Position numbers and translations under genes: made by a program. From Cyanoderma ruficeps (taxonomy: Eukaryota; Chordata; Aves; Passeriformes; Timaliidae): 64,000 bases of DNA. The notes below the pieces were generated by a model. The model ran no database searches. It had not been told where the DNA came from and saw only the letters and a program-made list of their open reading frames with translations. Within the stretch, counting starts at the first letter, position 1; each line of letters begins with the position of its first letter. Shown one piece after another: positions 47,716 through 60,870 of this stretch. The stretch is from contig VZDJ01000219.1 in NCBI GenBank assembly GCA_008694505.1, positions 8,163,089-8,227,088 on the forward strand, in the 5' to 3' direction.

Positions 47716-49820
47716 AGGAACAAGTACCAGCTTTGTCTTTAACCCCTTCACCTGCCTTTCTACTGGAAACTCCAGCCAGCATTGCTGCTGCACCATCCAG
47801 CCCTGGTGGATTAAGGATTTTGTTTCTGTAGTACAGACTCAGGGCTTGGGATCCTTTTCCCTCATTTCTAAAGCACCAGTATTGCTGGGAGAGATTCCCT
47901 CCGTCACTATCAAAGGTCACAGTCCTTGTCTGGAGGAAAAATAACTAAGCAGAGCCAAGCCAGCTGCTGTGGTGGGTGTTAGTGAGGAGTAATGGGACAG
48001 AGCCATGGCTGTCCCTGTGGGACTGGAGCTTCGCAATGCTTCAACCCACACTTAAAAATGCCATTGTTTCTGAATTTAAACCCCTTCCCAAAGGCTGGAG
48101 GTAGGCTCCCAGCAGAGCTGGGACATCCCAGCACTGCTCTAGGCTCCGCCTTTTATGGCCCAGCAAGATGTTGTCAGCTCAGGACACAGTAATTTCATTA
48201 GTCACATTTTGCATCACAGAAGCCTGCATTTGACCCTGGAGACCTATAAACATTATTTAAAGGGGGAATTTCCATGTCAAGGTCATAAGGAGATATATAA
48301 GCTTAATCAAGACACAGCTCAAATTGAATAGTCCTTCACTACCCACGAGCCTGAGAATATTTTCTGAAATCCTGCTCCCCACCTTTAAATCCTCACCAGA
48401 TGCAGAAATAAACACTCCAGAGGCCAGGGTAGCAACCAAAGGCAACAGTAGCACTGATAGAAATCTATTTTTTTTGCCATCCTTGTTCATGCAGTGTAAA
48501 CAATGAGCCCATATTCCTTACACCTATTCAAATAAATAAAGCCCTGCTAAATATGAGCACGCAGGAGGACAAGAAAGCAAGCAGCCACTTGTTTTCTGCC
48601 TCACACATGAAAACCTTTGGCCATCTCAACCCAGAGGAATGAGAAATGCTCCACGAGTAGGAATTCACTGCTCTATTACAGTGCTTTCTGCCCCAAAACT
48701 CAGTTAACCTTTTATAAACAGAGTAAAACACTTTGTACTCTTTATTACTCTTTTGTGTAGGGACAACTGATTTCCTTTTTTTTCTGCCCATATTTTTTCC
48801 TGGTTTTAAGTCTATCTCCGGTCAGTCAGAAGCTGGCATGATCCTTGTCCACACAGAAGTACCCCAGAATAATAAACTCCTTGTAAGCGATGCCAAAATC
48901 AGGCAATGGCAGGAGAGGGGGCAGCAAGGTCTTGGGTTTAAGAACAGACCAAATTGTTCTACCCAGGGTAGAAAAATTAAAATATGCTGAAAATAAATAT
49001 AAAAATAGACTGGGGTCTGCAGTCCAAACAGAGCGTATATTTAGTAGTTGTGAATGGGAAAGAGCAGAACATTCCTGGAAACTGTTCAAAAAGCATCCAA
49101 GCAAGATTACAAGATTTCCAAGCAGAGATTCTTAAGGCAGGTTGCTATGGATGCTGGGAAGGGTGTTAGTCTCTGACCCTCATAACAAAATATGTTTCCC
49201 AAAAGCCGTTTTTTCCAGGAACTGCAAGGAGGACTTTAATTCTGGAAACCTCCAAAAAACACAGCACCCTGACAGAGCACAGGACCTTCAGCACTGGTGG
49301 CAAATAACCCTGGGAAGGACCAGGAGAAGTGACCTAACCCTTTCCTTGGGCTGTCAGTCAGGGAAAACACTATTGACTAAACTTATCCAGCTGTTCTTAA
49401 GAGTTTCTGGAAATGCAGACTCTCCCATCCAACCCAAGAAACCCAGTCCCTGCCCACACTTCTAATGCCCAGTATGTGCCCCAGGGGCTACAGCTTAACT
49501 CCACTGCTCCCTGCCCTCCCACCAGGGGTAAGAAAACCAACGTGCATCGAGTAGGTAAAATGACTTTTGTCAGGATTGGGGCAACAAGAGACAAATGTCC
49601 TGTGAAAATGACAGCAGCGAGGATCATGATTTCCTTGCATTTTTTCCCCCTGTGTTGTATGTCCTAAGAAGATGAAGTTTTGTGGCATCTGCTGCTTTGA
49701 CGGCTCCTGAGCTGCTGGAGACAGGACCTGTGAGAGAAAGTGAAAGGCCTGGCAAGTCTCAGAGATTATCAAAACCTGTTGGTGGCCAGGCTCTTGCCTT
49801 TACAGACAAGGTTTCCTGTG
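47716..49820. other. Unique non-coding sequence
   Basis: No gene recognised. TCAAGGTCA, a perfect monomeric nuclear-receptor half site of the SF1/ERR type, lies at 48277-48285 in AT-rich sequence. A minus-strand acceptor-like tract ends opposite CT at 49728-49729, with no donor. Confidence 0.45.
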
Positions 49821-49931
49821 ACATAGAATTACAGCACGGTTTGGGTTGGAAGAAACCTTCAAGAGCACCTTGTCCTGACCCCCGGCCATGAGCAGTTTTC
49901 TCTAGACTAGAGAAAAACCCCTGTCCAACCA
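49821..49931 (-). mobile_element. CR1 LINE 3' fragment, short
   Basis: ACATAGAATTACAGCACGGT followed by TTGGGTTGGAAGAAACCTTC is the reverse complement of the CR1 3' end. ACCCCCGGCCATGAGCAG and TCTCTAGACTAG then match the next consensus blocks (TGCCATGGGCAGG, CCACTAGACCAGG). The fragment fades after CCTGTCCAACC near 49931. Confidence 0.88.
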
Positions 49932-52900
49932 TTTCAGGAATGAACAACCTGTTGATTTTTGCCCCACCTGAGAAGTCCAAGAGGTGTTTGTAGAAATGAG
50001 TATTGCAATATTAAAAGATTAATGACAAAAAATTGGTGGCAGGCCATGTGTCACTGTGGGCTGCTCGAGGACAGTAAATGCAGAGCACGTTTGCTGCTTC
50101 ATCCCAGGCAGTGCCTGGGCACTGGTGGCACTTGCTGAAGAGCTGTTTGAGCTCTTCATGCCCCACCAAGCTTGGATCTGAGATAAAACTGACACGACAA
50201 GAAAATTTCTGTGCTGCAACCAAGGAAAATTAGACATTAAGGACAATATTCTTGGGGAGAGAGTCATGGAATGATCCTCTATGGTAAATGTTTGCATGAA
50301 TGGGTACACCAGTTACTCTAAGTACCCCAGAAAACAGCTGACAGGCACAGAGGCAAAACAAAGTTTTGTTGTTACAGCCCAAGGAGTGAAGAATCAGCCA
50401 CCACAGGAAGCAGCCCAAAGCTGATGTTTGCAGAAGTGCTCGTGCCTTTTTGACCAACGTGCTCCCACAAGCATTTGTCCTGAACATAAAAGCAATGATC
50501 ACTGTCACCTGGTTTAGGGGTTTAGTCTATTTTTAATTTAATAGGAGAACTTCACAGAGATTTCTGCCGTATTGATTTTGCCTAATGGAACAAGCTCGTT
50601 TCCTAGGGGCACTGTGTACTCCACTCTGCACAACACATCCAAAGGGCAGGAGAGCACCTCCACCCCTGCTCTACTAGACTGTCAGCATTTAATTAATCCA
50701 GGAGCTGCAGGGCAAACTCTTAGTGCAAAATAAAAAAAAAAGTCAAAGACAAAACATCAATTTATGCTCTGAATGTCCCTGTGCATTATGATCGTACTCT
50801 TGGAGCTTTTTTTACTGGAGGCTACAAGGCTGGACTGCTTGTAGCACTTGAGTGCCTGTCAGATTTCCCCCCTCTAAGGCCTCTGCCAGATACTCTTTAT
50901 CCTTTATAACATCAAATGGTTTCAGTAGGAGGCTCTCTTTGATGCTGATTCTCTCTCTGATTCTCCAGGCATGGATAAATGAAGGTTTCCTTTATATTTG
51001 GAAGTGTAATGAAAGCCCTTGGCATTTCATTACCTGCATTCACACAGAGCACAGCAGAGCTGGGCAGGTTCTTTAGGAGCATCTCATTGCACACCAGTGG
51101 GTCAGGCCTGTATATCACCACCCCATGTACACACAGTTGTCATCCCTGAGCACAAATACAACCTGTCTGGGTGAGGGGGTGGAGAAGATCACGAATATCT
51201 TTTTTGGATTAACACACATTTTTCACTGCCTGTGAGATCACTGACCAGTTGTATCATCTACCCATCTTCTTTTAGCATCTTTGAAGCTAAATTTAGAATA
51301 CTAACCTCTAAAAATTACTTATGCTTTGGTTTTGGTTAAAGGTTTCACTCCCTGTCATACTACACACTGCCGACTGCTCTGCCACTCCTGTCTTCCTCCT
51401 TTTCTTCCCAGCCCTGAAAATAAGTCCTGTCCATGTGGATGCCACTGGTAAACACACTTGTTTGCTTCTCTGCAGGTCAACCAGATAAAACACCTTTTTT
51501 AAAAGAAAATATTTTATTAGCTGTAACAGCTTATCCATGCCAGGGCAAAGCCAATGCCTCTATACACTGCCAGGAAACCACGCAGATCAGGCCAATGTTC
51601 TGCAAACTGTCCAGCAATTTGAGATCCTTGGGAGCTCCCTCCCACATGCACAGAGCTCTTGGCAAGGGGCATCAGCCAACAGAATGGCAAAAACCTTGTC
51701 AGGGACACCATGCTGCCCAAATCTGTTTTCTGTCAGTCTGAGCACAGGGTATTTGGAGAACAGCAGGCAACCACCTTTGGCAAGGAATTAACCAAAAGGG
51801 GGCAAAGCCCTGTCAATACAGTTTTGGTTTCAGCCTCCAAGACTTGACAGGGCATACATAATTAAGGGCCATGTCCAGGAAACAAGTGATTTTGCAGCCT
51901 GACATGGCATACTCCAAATTTAGGTGACAACAAGCCTTTTCTGGCACAAAACATAGACCAGAATCTGAGACCAGTAGTTGATTCACTGTGAAAAATGGGT
52001 TTAGATTGCCTTGGCTTCTTCCAAACACATTGCTACCCAGAGATTAAAGAACACATGGTGAGGATGTACAAAACTGCTGAATTTTATAGGAGCACCTCTC
52101 AGCTGCCAAGCAACAAAACTAAAGTCACTGCCTTTAGTGTTTTCAAACTTCTATGTGCCTTTCTAGACTTTCAGAATCAGGAGGTTGGGAAGGGGTTGGG
52201 GTTTTTTTAAAGTGTGATAGCAAAACCTATCCCTGCACTGCTGCAGGGAGTTCAAAAGAAGATTGTTTTGGTATATCTGCAAGCTGAATTCTCCTTTGTT
52301 TGGGACACGGTCATCACTGCACATTCACCCACAGAAAGTCTTCATCCTTCTTTGGCATTGGAAGAAATAGGGCAGGATGGGGACCCACACACAGGAAAAG
52401 GCAGAAACTCAACACTCAAGTACAGTCTGTGTCATTAAGAAAACCTGGGGTTCAAGACCAGTGTTTGTTTTCCTTGCTGTTCAGGGAGAAGCTTAATAGG
52501 ACTGTAAGGGCTTGGGCTAAATCCTCAGCCTAAGTGGTGATTGATGAACAGAAGGAGAACCATTCTAGGGTCACCAACTGCCATTAATTAGTTCCTCTGT
52601 TGGGGTTCAAGGATGGTCAAATTACTCCTTCAAAGGTTAGTTTGTATTGTACCTCTTTTAAATACTTATGTACACAAAATATTGACCTTGACCAGGAAGA
52701 AACAAAGTTCTTGAACATCATGGGAGAATGAGCCATTGCAACCAGGATCTTTGTCTCCTGAACGCTGGCTCGGGACATGCTGCTTCCCTTTCTGCTTTGT
52801 TTGATGAGACAGCAAGGACCTGCACACTCCTGAGAGGCAGATGGACAACTGAGACACCTCAGCCAGAGCAGACAGGATGCCAAACAGGGCTGCCACCATC

Positions 52901-55900
52901 CCACTTAAAATGTCATGAAGCAGCAAGGAGTTCCTGGTGTACCCCAAAGCCCTCCTGTTCTATAGCCCCTGCTGCCCATCACCAGAACTGGTGGAATAAA
53001 TAATGGTTTAAACAGGGTACTGGGTGCCTGGTCTTTAGTTCTTACATTAGAAGTGGATGTACAAGGGAGGAGTGTGCAGGAAGGTGCCCTACCCCAAGCA
53101 AGTTCTTTGCGATCCGTCTGCCTTCCCATGAGTTAAATCCCAGAGACACCACCAGCGTGCAGATAACTGGATATTGGATTGCAGCCAGCCCTACACAAGT
53201 AAAGGCACATTCAGGCCCAAGATGTTTTCTGGCATCAGTATCAAGCTTCCTTTCTAGAAACTAAAGATGCTTAAAGGGCATTCTAATAGCTGCCTGAATA
53301 TCAGAGACACTCCCATCACTGTTTGATTTCCTTGTGCAATAATAACTCGTGGTCAGATTCACACAAGGTTTGCAAAGGATCAAATCTGCTCTTTTCAAAG
53401 ACAGCTGGGAATACCCCTGGAAAAATATGAAAAACACAGCATGTGTTGGGACCGTGCCTCTCCCTCATTATTCCATGTAAATACAAGCAATCTGACCCCT
53501 CCAAAGAGACTTTGCATTTCTCAGAAAATGACCATCTGCCAGGCAACAAAGGGCGCTCATTATTTAAATTAAGAATCTATTCCCTGCTGCCATTTTCACT
53601 CACTTCTCATTACAGCAGTCTCAAACACCCCATTCCCTTAGCTCAGGGAGCTGAGATCACCACTTACCCCCCCCTTTTCGGCAGCCATCACCCATAAACA
53701 CCCAGCTAAAGGATGCCACAGCCTGTGGGCCAAGAGAGCCTGGATTTGCCATCCAGAGGAGTCATGTGAATCAGAAAATATACACAAAGGCCACCACAAA
53801 CTGACTGTGTAAATAGTGACTTTTAAGCATATTGTTATGAAATCTAAGTTTCCTTGAATGGTGGGACCACAGAGATCCATCCTCAGGCTGGGCTGGCAGG
53901 GGCTGCTTCTCAACATTCCCAAATAACCTGCACTGTGCTGGGGAACGGAGGCAAGGCCACCAAAATATTGCATCATTAAGTCATCTGTGACCCACCGAAA
54001 CACCTGCACTGAAGCTCCAGAACCGAAGTGGAGGAAGCTCAGCAGAGCCCCAGTTCCCCTGCACAGCTCTCTTGCTTTTGCAAGGATTTGCTGCTGAAGA
54101 AAAGAGGTTTTCTTGCTAGTTCTTCTTGGTAATCAAGAGGCTTCCTCCTCCCCACCCCCTCCCATCAAGCCAGAAGAATCATATCAACAAATTCTCAGTT
54201 TGACATGATTTGGTAAATGTCACTTGTCGCAGCTCAGGGAAACGTGAGCGAGAAGCCGGAGCAGGGATGAGGCTGCAGGGCCAGTGCACCTCCGTGGCTT
54301 CCTGGCTCTGCCTTGGGCTCTCTTGAGCATCCCTCTTCTCTCTCTGGGCCTCAATTCCCAGCTGGACAAGAGGAAACATGGAAAAACCCCATGTCCTGTG
54401 GTCTGGGGGAGGTAAGTAAATGAACAGCTATGAAATACACAGATATTTCAGTGGTGTAAATAAATGAGGCCGCTCATAGAAATACCCAGTTCCTGCTTGG
54501 CTTGTGGAGTAGGTCCAGCTTCTAACAGGCTGCTGTGTCCATCAGGAAATACCCAGAGATTCAGTGGGTGTGGAAATGTCTGACTTCCCTAGGGCTGGAA
54601 CAGCAGCAGGGCCAGCTCGTGCCAGCTGCAATTAGAACACACCGGGCCGGGGTTGACAATTGCACGTGGTCAGGAGGTGCTTTGTGAATTAAAAACTCTC
54701 TTTGCTGGAGGCAACTCGCACGGCCAGACACCAGAAAGGATTGTGAAGTATTCATAGTCTCTGCTGGAAAGAGCCTTGGGAGTGCAAACTATTTATTAAA
54801 CAATAAAACCCATCAAACTGCTTTTAATATTTTATGTGAGGGGAAATGCATTTCTATTATTTTTAATAAGGCAAGGTTTAAACATCTTTGGAGGAAATGG
54901 AAAGGATCTATTCAAAATGAGGGTAGATTCTCCACAAGCAATCCCAGCCTGTGTTTATTATGGATATTGTCACATTGAAAGATGCAAAAATAAGATCCAA
55001 CAAAGCACAGCCTGTTGTGTCAAATTGCTTTATATTCTTAAAAAAAAAAAAGCCAAAAGGGAGGGTGAGCTTTAGGAATGATGCAATGGCATCAGTTCTT
55101 CTGATCAAAATCAAGACTGAACAAGTAGAAGTATGCAATCTTTCCCAGAGCTGGATCCTAGTGACCCCATACTGGGAAATTCTGAGAGCTGTGTCTTAGA
55201 TTGAGCCTGACATCTCCCAAGGAGACACAAACAAACATTCAGTGACTGTGTGGAGGTTGGCCGGAGCCAGTAATAGGTGACCATGAGTGCTGGTCAAACT
55301 CCAGCATTGCTGAGCAGCTCAAAAGCATGAGAAGAAATCCCATTAAATGTGACTAATCAAAGATTTGGAGGGAATGGTCTAGCAGTGCCTGCTGTTCGCC
55401 TCCAGCATGGCTTTTTCATGCTGCTGGATGCTTTTGAAGATCTGCAGCCTGGTCATTTGTGTGTTCAGTGTCTGGCCACAAAAGTACCCTCTGCATGAGC
55501 TTGTTCCCGCTGCTGCCAGCTACCTTCTGGGGGAAAACAGGCAAGCAAACAAAAAAAAAAAGCTCTGGTACAAATTCAGGAGATCTGGACAAAAATAAAT
55601 CACAGAGCTCGTCTCTGGAGCAGTCTTCAAAAGAAATTAGTTGAAAGTAAATCAAAGGTTCTCATCCAAAAACAGCAATGGAAAAATATTATAGAGAGAC
55701 ACCATTCAAGCAGTCACTTCAAGAGATGGGCAAATATTGTCAGGAGAATATGGCACTGTGTGCCTTCCCTCTGGAAGTCTTTGTTTCTGCCACAAGATAC
55801 TTTGCCCCAGGGCCTGCCTCTGGGAACTGCCTGTGGAAGATTCCCGAAAGTCTCAACTGCACACACAAACAAGGTTTGCTTCTCAACAGCCCAGATTGCC

Positions 55901-56099
55901 CACACCAGCAAAGTCACAGATGAAGCTCTGCTGAAAATGTGGGCTTTCCATTGCCAGAACATAACCCTACTAAAGGGATCTGCCTTCTGTTTTGCACTGG
56001 AAGAACCTCAGCTCAGTTACTGTGTCTAGCTGGGCATGATACAGCAAAGCCAATCAGGTCCAGGGGGAAACAAAACCTGCCTGAAAAACTCATGGAAAA
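49932..56099. other. Unique non-coding sequence
   Basis: No gene, transposon or strong regulatory cluster recognised. Homopolymers A12 (55040-55051) and A11 (55551-55561) are present. A good donor sequence (GGAG|GTAAGTA) is at 54412, but the upstream block has stops in all frames. Confidence 0.45.
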
Positions 56100-56195
56100 A
56101 AAGAGTGAATGAATCTGGATTATTTAGATGGGGAGAAAAAGAGCAACCAAGGAGCATGTTTCAAATACATAGAGGGCTTCCCTGCTAAGATGGAA
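56100..56195 (+). mobile_element. Possible CR1-like fragment in opposite orientation
   Basis: GAATGAATCTGGATTATTTAG followed by AGAAAAAGAGCAACCAAGGAGC and CAAATACATAGAGGGCTTCC resembles the plus-strand text of the CR1 region just upstream of its 3' end (gaatctgtttagcctggagaa ... tacaaatacatagagggc). It is diverged and its ends are unclear. Confidence 0.35.
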
Positions 56196-56238
56196 AATAG
56201 GACCTAATTTCCATGTTTAAATTCCTAAGGAACATTTA

Positions 56239-56452
56239 ATAGAATAATGGAATGATTTGGGTTGGGAAGGACCTCAAACAACATCCAGTTCCAATCCCTT
56301 GCCAAATCAGGTTGCTCCAAGCTCCATCCAACCTGGCCCTGAACATTTCCAGGGATGAGGCACTTGCAGCTTCTCCAGGCAACCTGTGCCAGTATCTCAG
56401 CATTCTCACAGAAGGGATTTCTTCAGTTTAAAGCCATTCCCCCTTGTATCCA
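56239..56452 (-). mobile_element. CR1 LINE 3' fragment with internal deletions
   Basis: ATAGAATAATGGAATGATTTGG is the complement of the CR1 3' terminus. The consensus order follows: CCATCCAACCTGGCCCTGAAC, TTTCCAGGGATGAGGCAC, CAGCTTCTCCAGGCAACCTG, CAGTTTAAAGCCATTCCCCC. Two blocks are missing relative to the consensus as remembered: the part after CCAATCCC (ccctgccatgggcaggg...actagacc) and the part between GGGATTTCTTC and AGTTTAAAG. The copy is 5' truncated at about 56452. Confidence 0.93.
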
Positions 56453-56884
56453 CATTTTTCCATGTAAATCTGAGCTTTTCCAGAAAATGATGGAAAGCTG
56501 AAAAGTAAGATGTGCAAAAGGTGTCAGACGTGACAGAGTGGGGGCTCGGCAGTGTCCAGCCTGCAGCTCACAAGACCAGGGGACATTGACAGCCTTGCAA
56601 GGCTGAACCCCTCTGTGCTGTGCCCAGCCTCTGGCACCAGTGTCACTGTGCAGGTGGGGACAAGGCAGCTTTGACATCTCACAGCACAAGAACTGCTTCC
56701 ACCCATCTCATGGCCACATTTCCCCATGTGAGTGGAGGGGAATGCCTGGGCCAATCCACATCCATGTTTCTCAAGGACTTGCAGGTTTCTCCTACTTCTC
56801 CTTCCAGCTCACATTTAAAGCAGCAACACGTTCCATCTCCCAGCCAGCACAGCACCTTCACTACCAAATTGGTGCTTAAATGAA
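56453..56884. other. Unique sequence, nothing recognised
   Basis: GC-richer unique sequence between the CR1 copy and the AT-rich block downstream. No gene or repeat recognised. Confidence 0.45.
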
Positions 56885-57240
56885 AATTCAAAGGAACATT
56901 TAAAAATTTCATCAATGCCACTTGGACATATGCCTTCAGGCTGTTTATCTTTAAATGAGATGTCACATGTAATTTAGTGGCTATATTAAGTATTGTTTTT
57001 CACTTTTAGCTGCATTGCTGTGGGCAGCTGTGTATCAGTGCACACCTTCATTCTTCATTAGGGGAGATAAATGAAAATGGCACCATTTTTCTGAATTAAA
57101 GTCCAAATACCTGACATGTCAATACCATCTAATGGAACAAAGCACTACAGATTCCTAGAGCAGGTGTTTAATTTGCATGTTATTACTGACAAGCAAGATT
57201 AATGCTTTGCTAAATACTTAAGCTGCAGTAACAAGAAAAG
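56885..57240. promoter_or_regulatory. Candidate conserved non-coding element
   Basis: AT-rich, repeat-free block with an octamer ATTTGCAT at 57171-57178, AGATTAATGC just after it, TGTAATTTAGTGG, CATCTAATGG and similar homeodomain-like cores. No CpG was noticed over most of the block. Inferred from motif texture. Confidence 0.33.
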
Positions 57241-60189
57241 CAGAGGGAGGCTGTACTTAAAACTGCAAACAAGGACAAAATATTGTAAATCCCTTTCTCT
57301 CTTCAAGTGATTCAGCCTTTATATCAGAACTAAAATATTACAGCTTTGTATTTGTTTCGACCTCTGTGCTGCATTTTGTGCATTTGTGGGTTGTGCCACC
57401 CAAAAGTTCCACAAGTCCTCCCTACAACTCAAAGCCATGGAATGGCAGCAGTGCTCTCAGTGGGAGCAGGGATGTTACCTGCTGCTCCTCTGCCCCATCC
57501 CTTCCTTCAGGGAAGGGCTTGGGAGAACTTGTGAAGAAACTCAAGTTTAAACCTTATCCCAGAGACACTCAGGCCCCCAGGACATTTCTTTTTGCACCAT
57601 ACGCTTGTTCTTGCCAGTTTGTTGCCTATTTATGCATTTAACAGCAGAACAGCACAGGAGACCAAGCTGCTTCTGGAATAATAATAATAAAAAAATCAGA
57701 ACTGCAATTAAAATACAGCTCAGGGCCATTTGCTGCACAGGAACTCTTTGCTCTGCAAAGACTTGCTGCTAAGATTCATCTTGTTCTGAGTAACACCATG
57801 TGAAATCGGAGCCTCTGCTGCTCTGCAGGAGAGAGATTCTGAATTTGTCCTACCCCATTGTTTTGACAAGGATAGTGGGAACTTTTAATTTTTAAATTTT
57901 ACATTAGAAATTTCAAATTTGTGTGAGTTTATACGTGTTGTTGCACCCAGCTCCTTTTCACCCCGACCAAGCTAGAAGACTTGTGCCTCATCAGATGTGG
58001 GAAATCCTACAGGACAGAGCTTGTGTTGAACATCTGCCATTTTACAGTGAACACACCCTTTGTCAGCCAAACTGTATGGTATCCCCAGGTAATCAGTGCA
58101 TGAAGGAAGTATGAATTTCTCAAACACCAACCCAGCTACATCCTGTCCCAGAGCAAACCCAAAACAGTAGGACAGACTCTTTTCTTGACGCAGGCCAGCA
58201 AAGTTCTGCTGTCTTCAGCTGGGATTAAGAGCAGGACCTTGGTTTCTCAGTGCCTCACCACAGTCCTCCTGCAGGATTTTAATAACTTGCTCCATTCATT
58301 TTCCAGAAAAGGACTTCTATTGTTTTGAAAACAACAAAATAAAGGCTACTACTCACTGCCTGTCAGGTTAATGGCTCAGAACAGGTCTGTGTGCATTGAA
58401 AAAAACAAGAGTTCAAGGCACAAACCCAGCATTAATTGCAAATAAAAGGCAAGAGTGATGTTCACATCCATCAGCTGCTCTGTCAATAGTGCAGTGATGT
58501 TTCAACATTGCTGGGAACCAGCATCCCCACCAAGCCAGGCCAGCCCAGCAGGTTGGCACACAGCACACAGGGCTCACAGGGGGACACCAGCCCTGTGTCA
58601 TAAATCAGACATGAGGGAACAAAGCAGCAGGGACTGATGGACCTCAGCACAGAGGGGAGGCCCTGAGCTGCCACCTGCAACAAAGTCCTTCCAAGGTTTC
58701 TGAAAGCCTGTGACAGCGACAGCATCATTTGGCCACTTCCACCCTTTCCCACACGAAATATTTCAAAAAAGAACCCAGCACCTCAGCTCCATGGTGTCTT
58801 CAAGCTTTAGGGAAGGCTCCCAAACTTTCAGGATATGCCAGCACTTCCCCCATTCCTGGCACCAGTCCCCTCAGAGCAGTGACTTGCGGCCTTGTAGCAG
58901 AGCAAAGCACACACAGTGAACTCCCCCAAGAGCTCTCCCTGAGGGCGTGGGACAGGGAGTGCTGCCAGGACACCGGGGCAGGGATCAGGAGCTGCTGAGG
59001 ACACCACTCCTACAGCTGCCCCCAGGGACACATCCTGTGTGGATCCCACTCTGAATGTTTCAGGATGTGGCCACCAAGCCAGGGGGACTCTGGGCCTCCA
59101 TCTGAGCCATCATTCTCATCAGGCAGATGCTGACCCCACACACAAGCCTTTCACAAGCCTTTCACAAGCCCAGCATAAGATTGCCAAGTGCCTGGCGAGG
59201 CATTTCAATACCTGTAGTTCCTCTGTAGTTTCTTATGTTTAAAAACTTCATTTTTCTCACCTGGCATTTCCTTTAGGCAGCTTAAAGGTCCAACTCAGCA
59301 GCTTCACAGCCCTTAAAACTTGCAATCAAGACAAAAATCTTTACTCATAGGTCACAAACTCAGCCCACCTCCAACCTCAGCCACATTACAAACCTTGGGT
59401 TTTAGGGGCTGTCCCTTATATACACCCACCCCAGGGCCATCGGGTGAAGTGCTAAACTGTAGCAAGCTCATCCCTGTTTCTGGTCAGCTAATGGCAAATT
59501 GGGCAAAGGATTTATTTGCCCTGAAATGATTAGCACCGCTGAGAGCACCCCTAGACCAGAGGGTGTAGAGAAGATCCAGCCAAAGCTGTCCCTGATGTGT
59601 CCCCCCCACCCGTGGTTGGCACTTTGTGAAAAGCCTCCTAGTGCTGGGAAGGAGAGTCAGTCAATAACCAGCTCCTTCAGCTCCTTTAGCTGCTGCTCTG
59701 CCACAGCCTCTGCCTCACAGCCCGAGGGCTGCCATGGAACTGCAGCATCCAGAGTCATTAAATAAAGTAGAAACCTGAGTTCCTGGGTTCCTGCTGCATT
59801 GCATATCACAGAAGAAAATTTAAGAAAAACACGACATTAATTCCTGTTGGATAAATAAATGCTCTTCTGTTTCCTAATGGCAGCAGCCAGTGCCAGTGAC
59901 ACGGACGCCCCTTCTCGGAAGCTGCTCCAGCAGAGCTCCCCAAGGGCTCAGCAGAATCTGGAGACAAATGGGGCATTCCAGCCTCTCAGCCTTAATGAAA
60001 ACAGCTCATTACCATGATCAAAAACTTCAGTGTCTTCAGCCTATTCCTACCCTGAACGTGTGCTTTCAGTGATTGCTTTAATATTTGGGAAGGTAAAAAA
60101 GATTTTACCAAAAGCCCATCTGAGCTGTGGCACTGATTTATCCGTGGAGCTCCCGTGTCAGGGTGCTGGTGGCTGAAGGAAGCACTGTT
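57241..60189. other. Unique sequence with small repeats
   Basis: No gene recognised. An (AAT)n run is at 57678-57695. An 11-bp unit CACAAGCCTTT repeats at 59141, 59152 and 59163 (last copy partial). Frames have no domain. Confidence 0.45.
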
Positions 60190-60560
60190 GCCATCAGTCA
60201 TTCACAGTATTTTGTTATCCTGGAGGAGCAAAAATAGCACAGTAACCAATTCTGTGGCTTCAAGTTGTGGTTTTGCTTTTATTTTATTTATAAGTAATTA
60301 CAGACTGAGAAAAATGAAAGATAGCACGTGGACTCTATCTAAATAACTCCTTTGCCCATCACTGCACCCATGCTATAATCTGCAGACCTGTCTGCACTCT
60401 CAGTAAACTCTTTAAAGATTTAATCAAACAAATTAATCCCCTAACTCGCCTGTTTCCTCATAGCTGTCATTCAGGAGGCAGCTTATTTTCTGATTTCTAA
60501 GAGCTTGATTTCTGCCAAGTGCAATTTTAAATGACACAGTCCTTAAAAAATGCCCAGATA
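60190..60560. promoter_or_regulatory. Candidate conserved non-coding element
   Basis: AT-rich block with TATTTATAAGTAATTACAG, TTTAATCAAACAAATTAATC and GTGCAATTTTAAATGAC, low CpG and no repeat recognised. It lies directly upstream of the MIR fossil. Confidence 0.28.
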
Positions 60561-60663
60561 AAAGATTTGCTCTGAAACCCCCAGTTTATATCCTGGAGTT
60601 TGCTGTAAATGAAATTGAGCTCTATTTAAATTCAACCCCATGCCCCTGAGCTCTGTGAAAGGC

Positions 60664-60870
60664 AGGGCCTGCTCAGAGCTGTGGGAGGAGGTGATGGGAT
60701 TCAGCAGGACTGGATCTCCTCCCAGTCCCACTGCTGGCTGCTCTGACCTTGGCCAAATCATTTAAACTCTCTACGCTGTTTAGTCATCTGTAAAATTAGT
60801 ATATTACTATTTACCTACATCCAAGAGATAAAGTGAAGGTCACCATTTGTGAAATACTTGGGGACCTTTG
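60664..60870 (+). mobile_element. Near full-length fossil MIR (amniote MIR type)
   Basis: All parts are in order. GGGCCTGCTCAGAGCTGTGGG matches the tRNA-like head. CAGGACTGGATCTCCTCCCAG covers the B box area. CACTGCTGGCTGCTCTGACCTTGGCCAAATCATTTAAACTCTCTACGCTGTTTAG is summarised by its anchors CTGACCTTGG and AAATCATTTAA, which match the CORE. TCATCTGTAAAATTAGTATA and GTGAAATACTTGGGGACC match the L2-like 3' tail. This is the best preserved ancient SINE in the window. Family name from memory. Confidence 0.85.

Noticed and set aside
54170..54411. Exon ending at GGAG|GTAAGTA (donor GT at 54412)
   Set aside because: Both possible acceptors give blocks with stop codons in all three frames, and the acceptors are weak.
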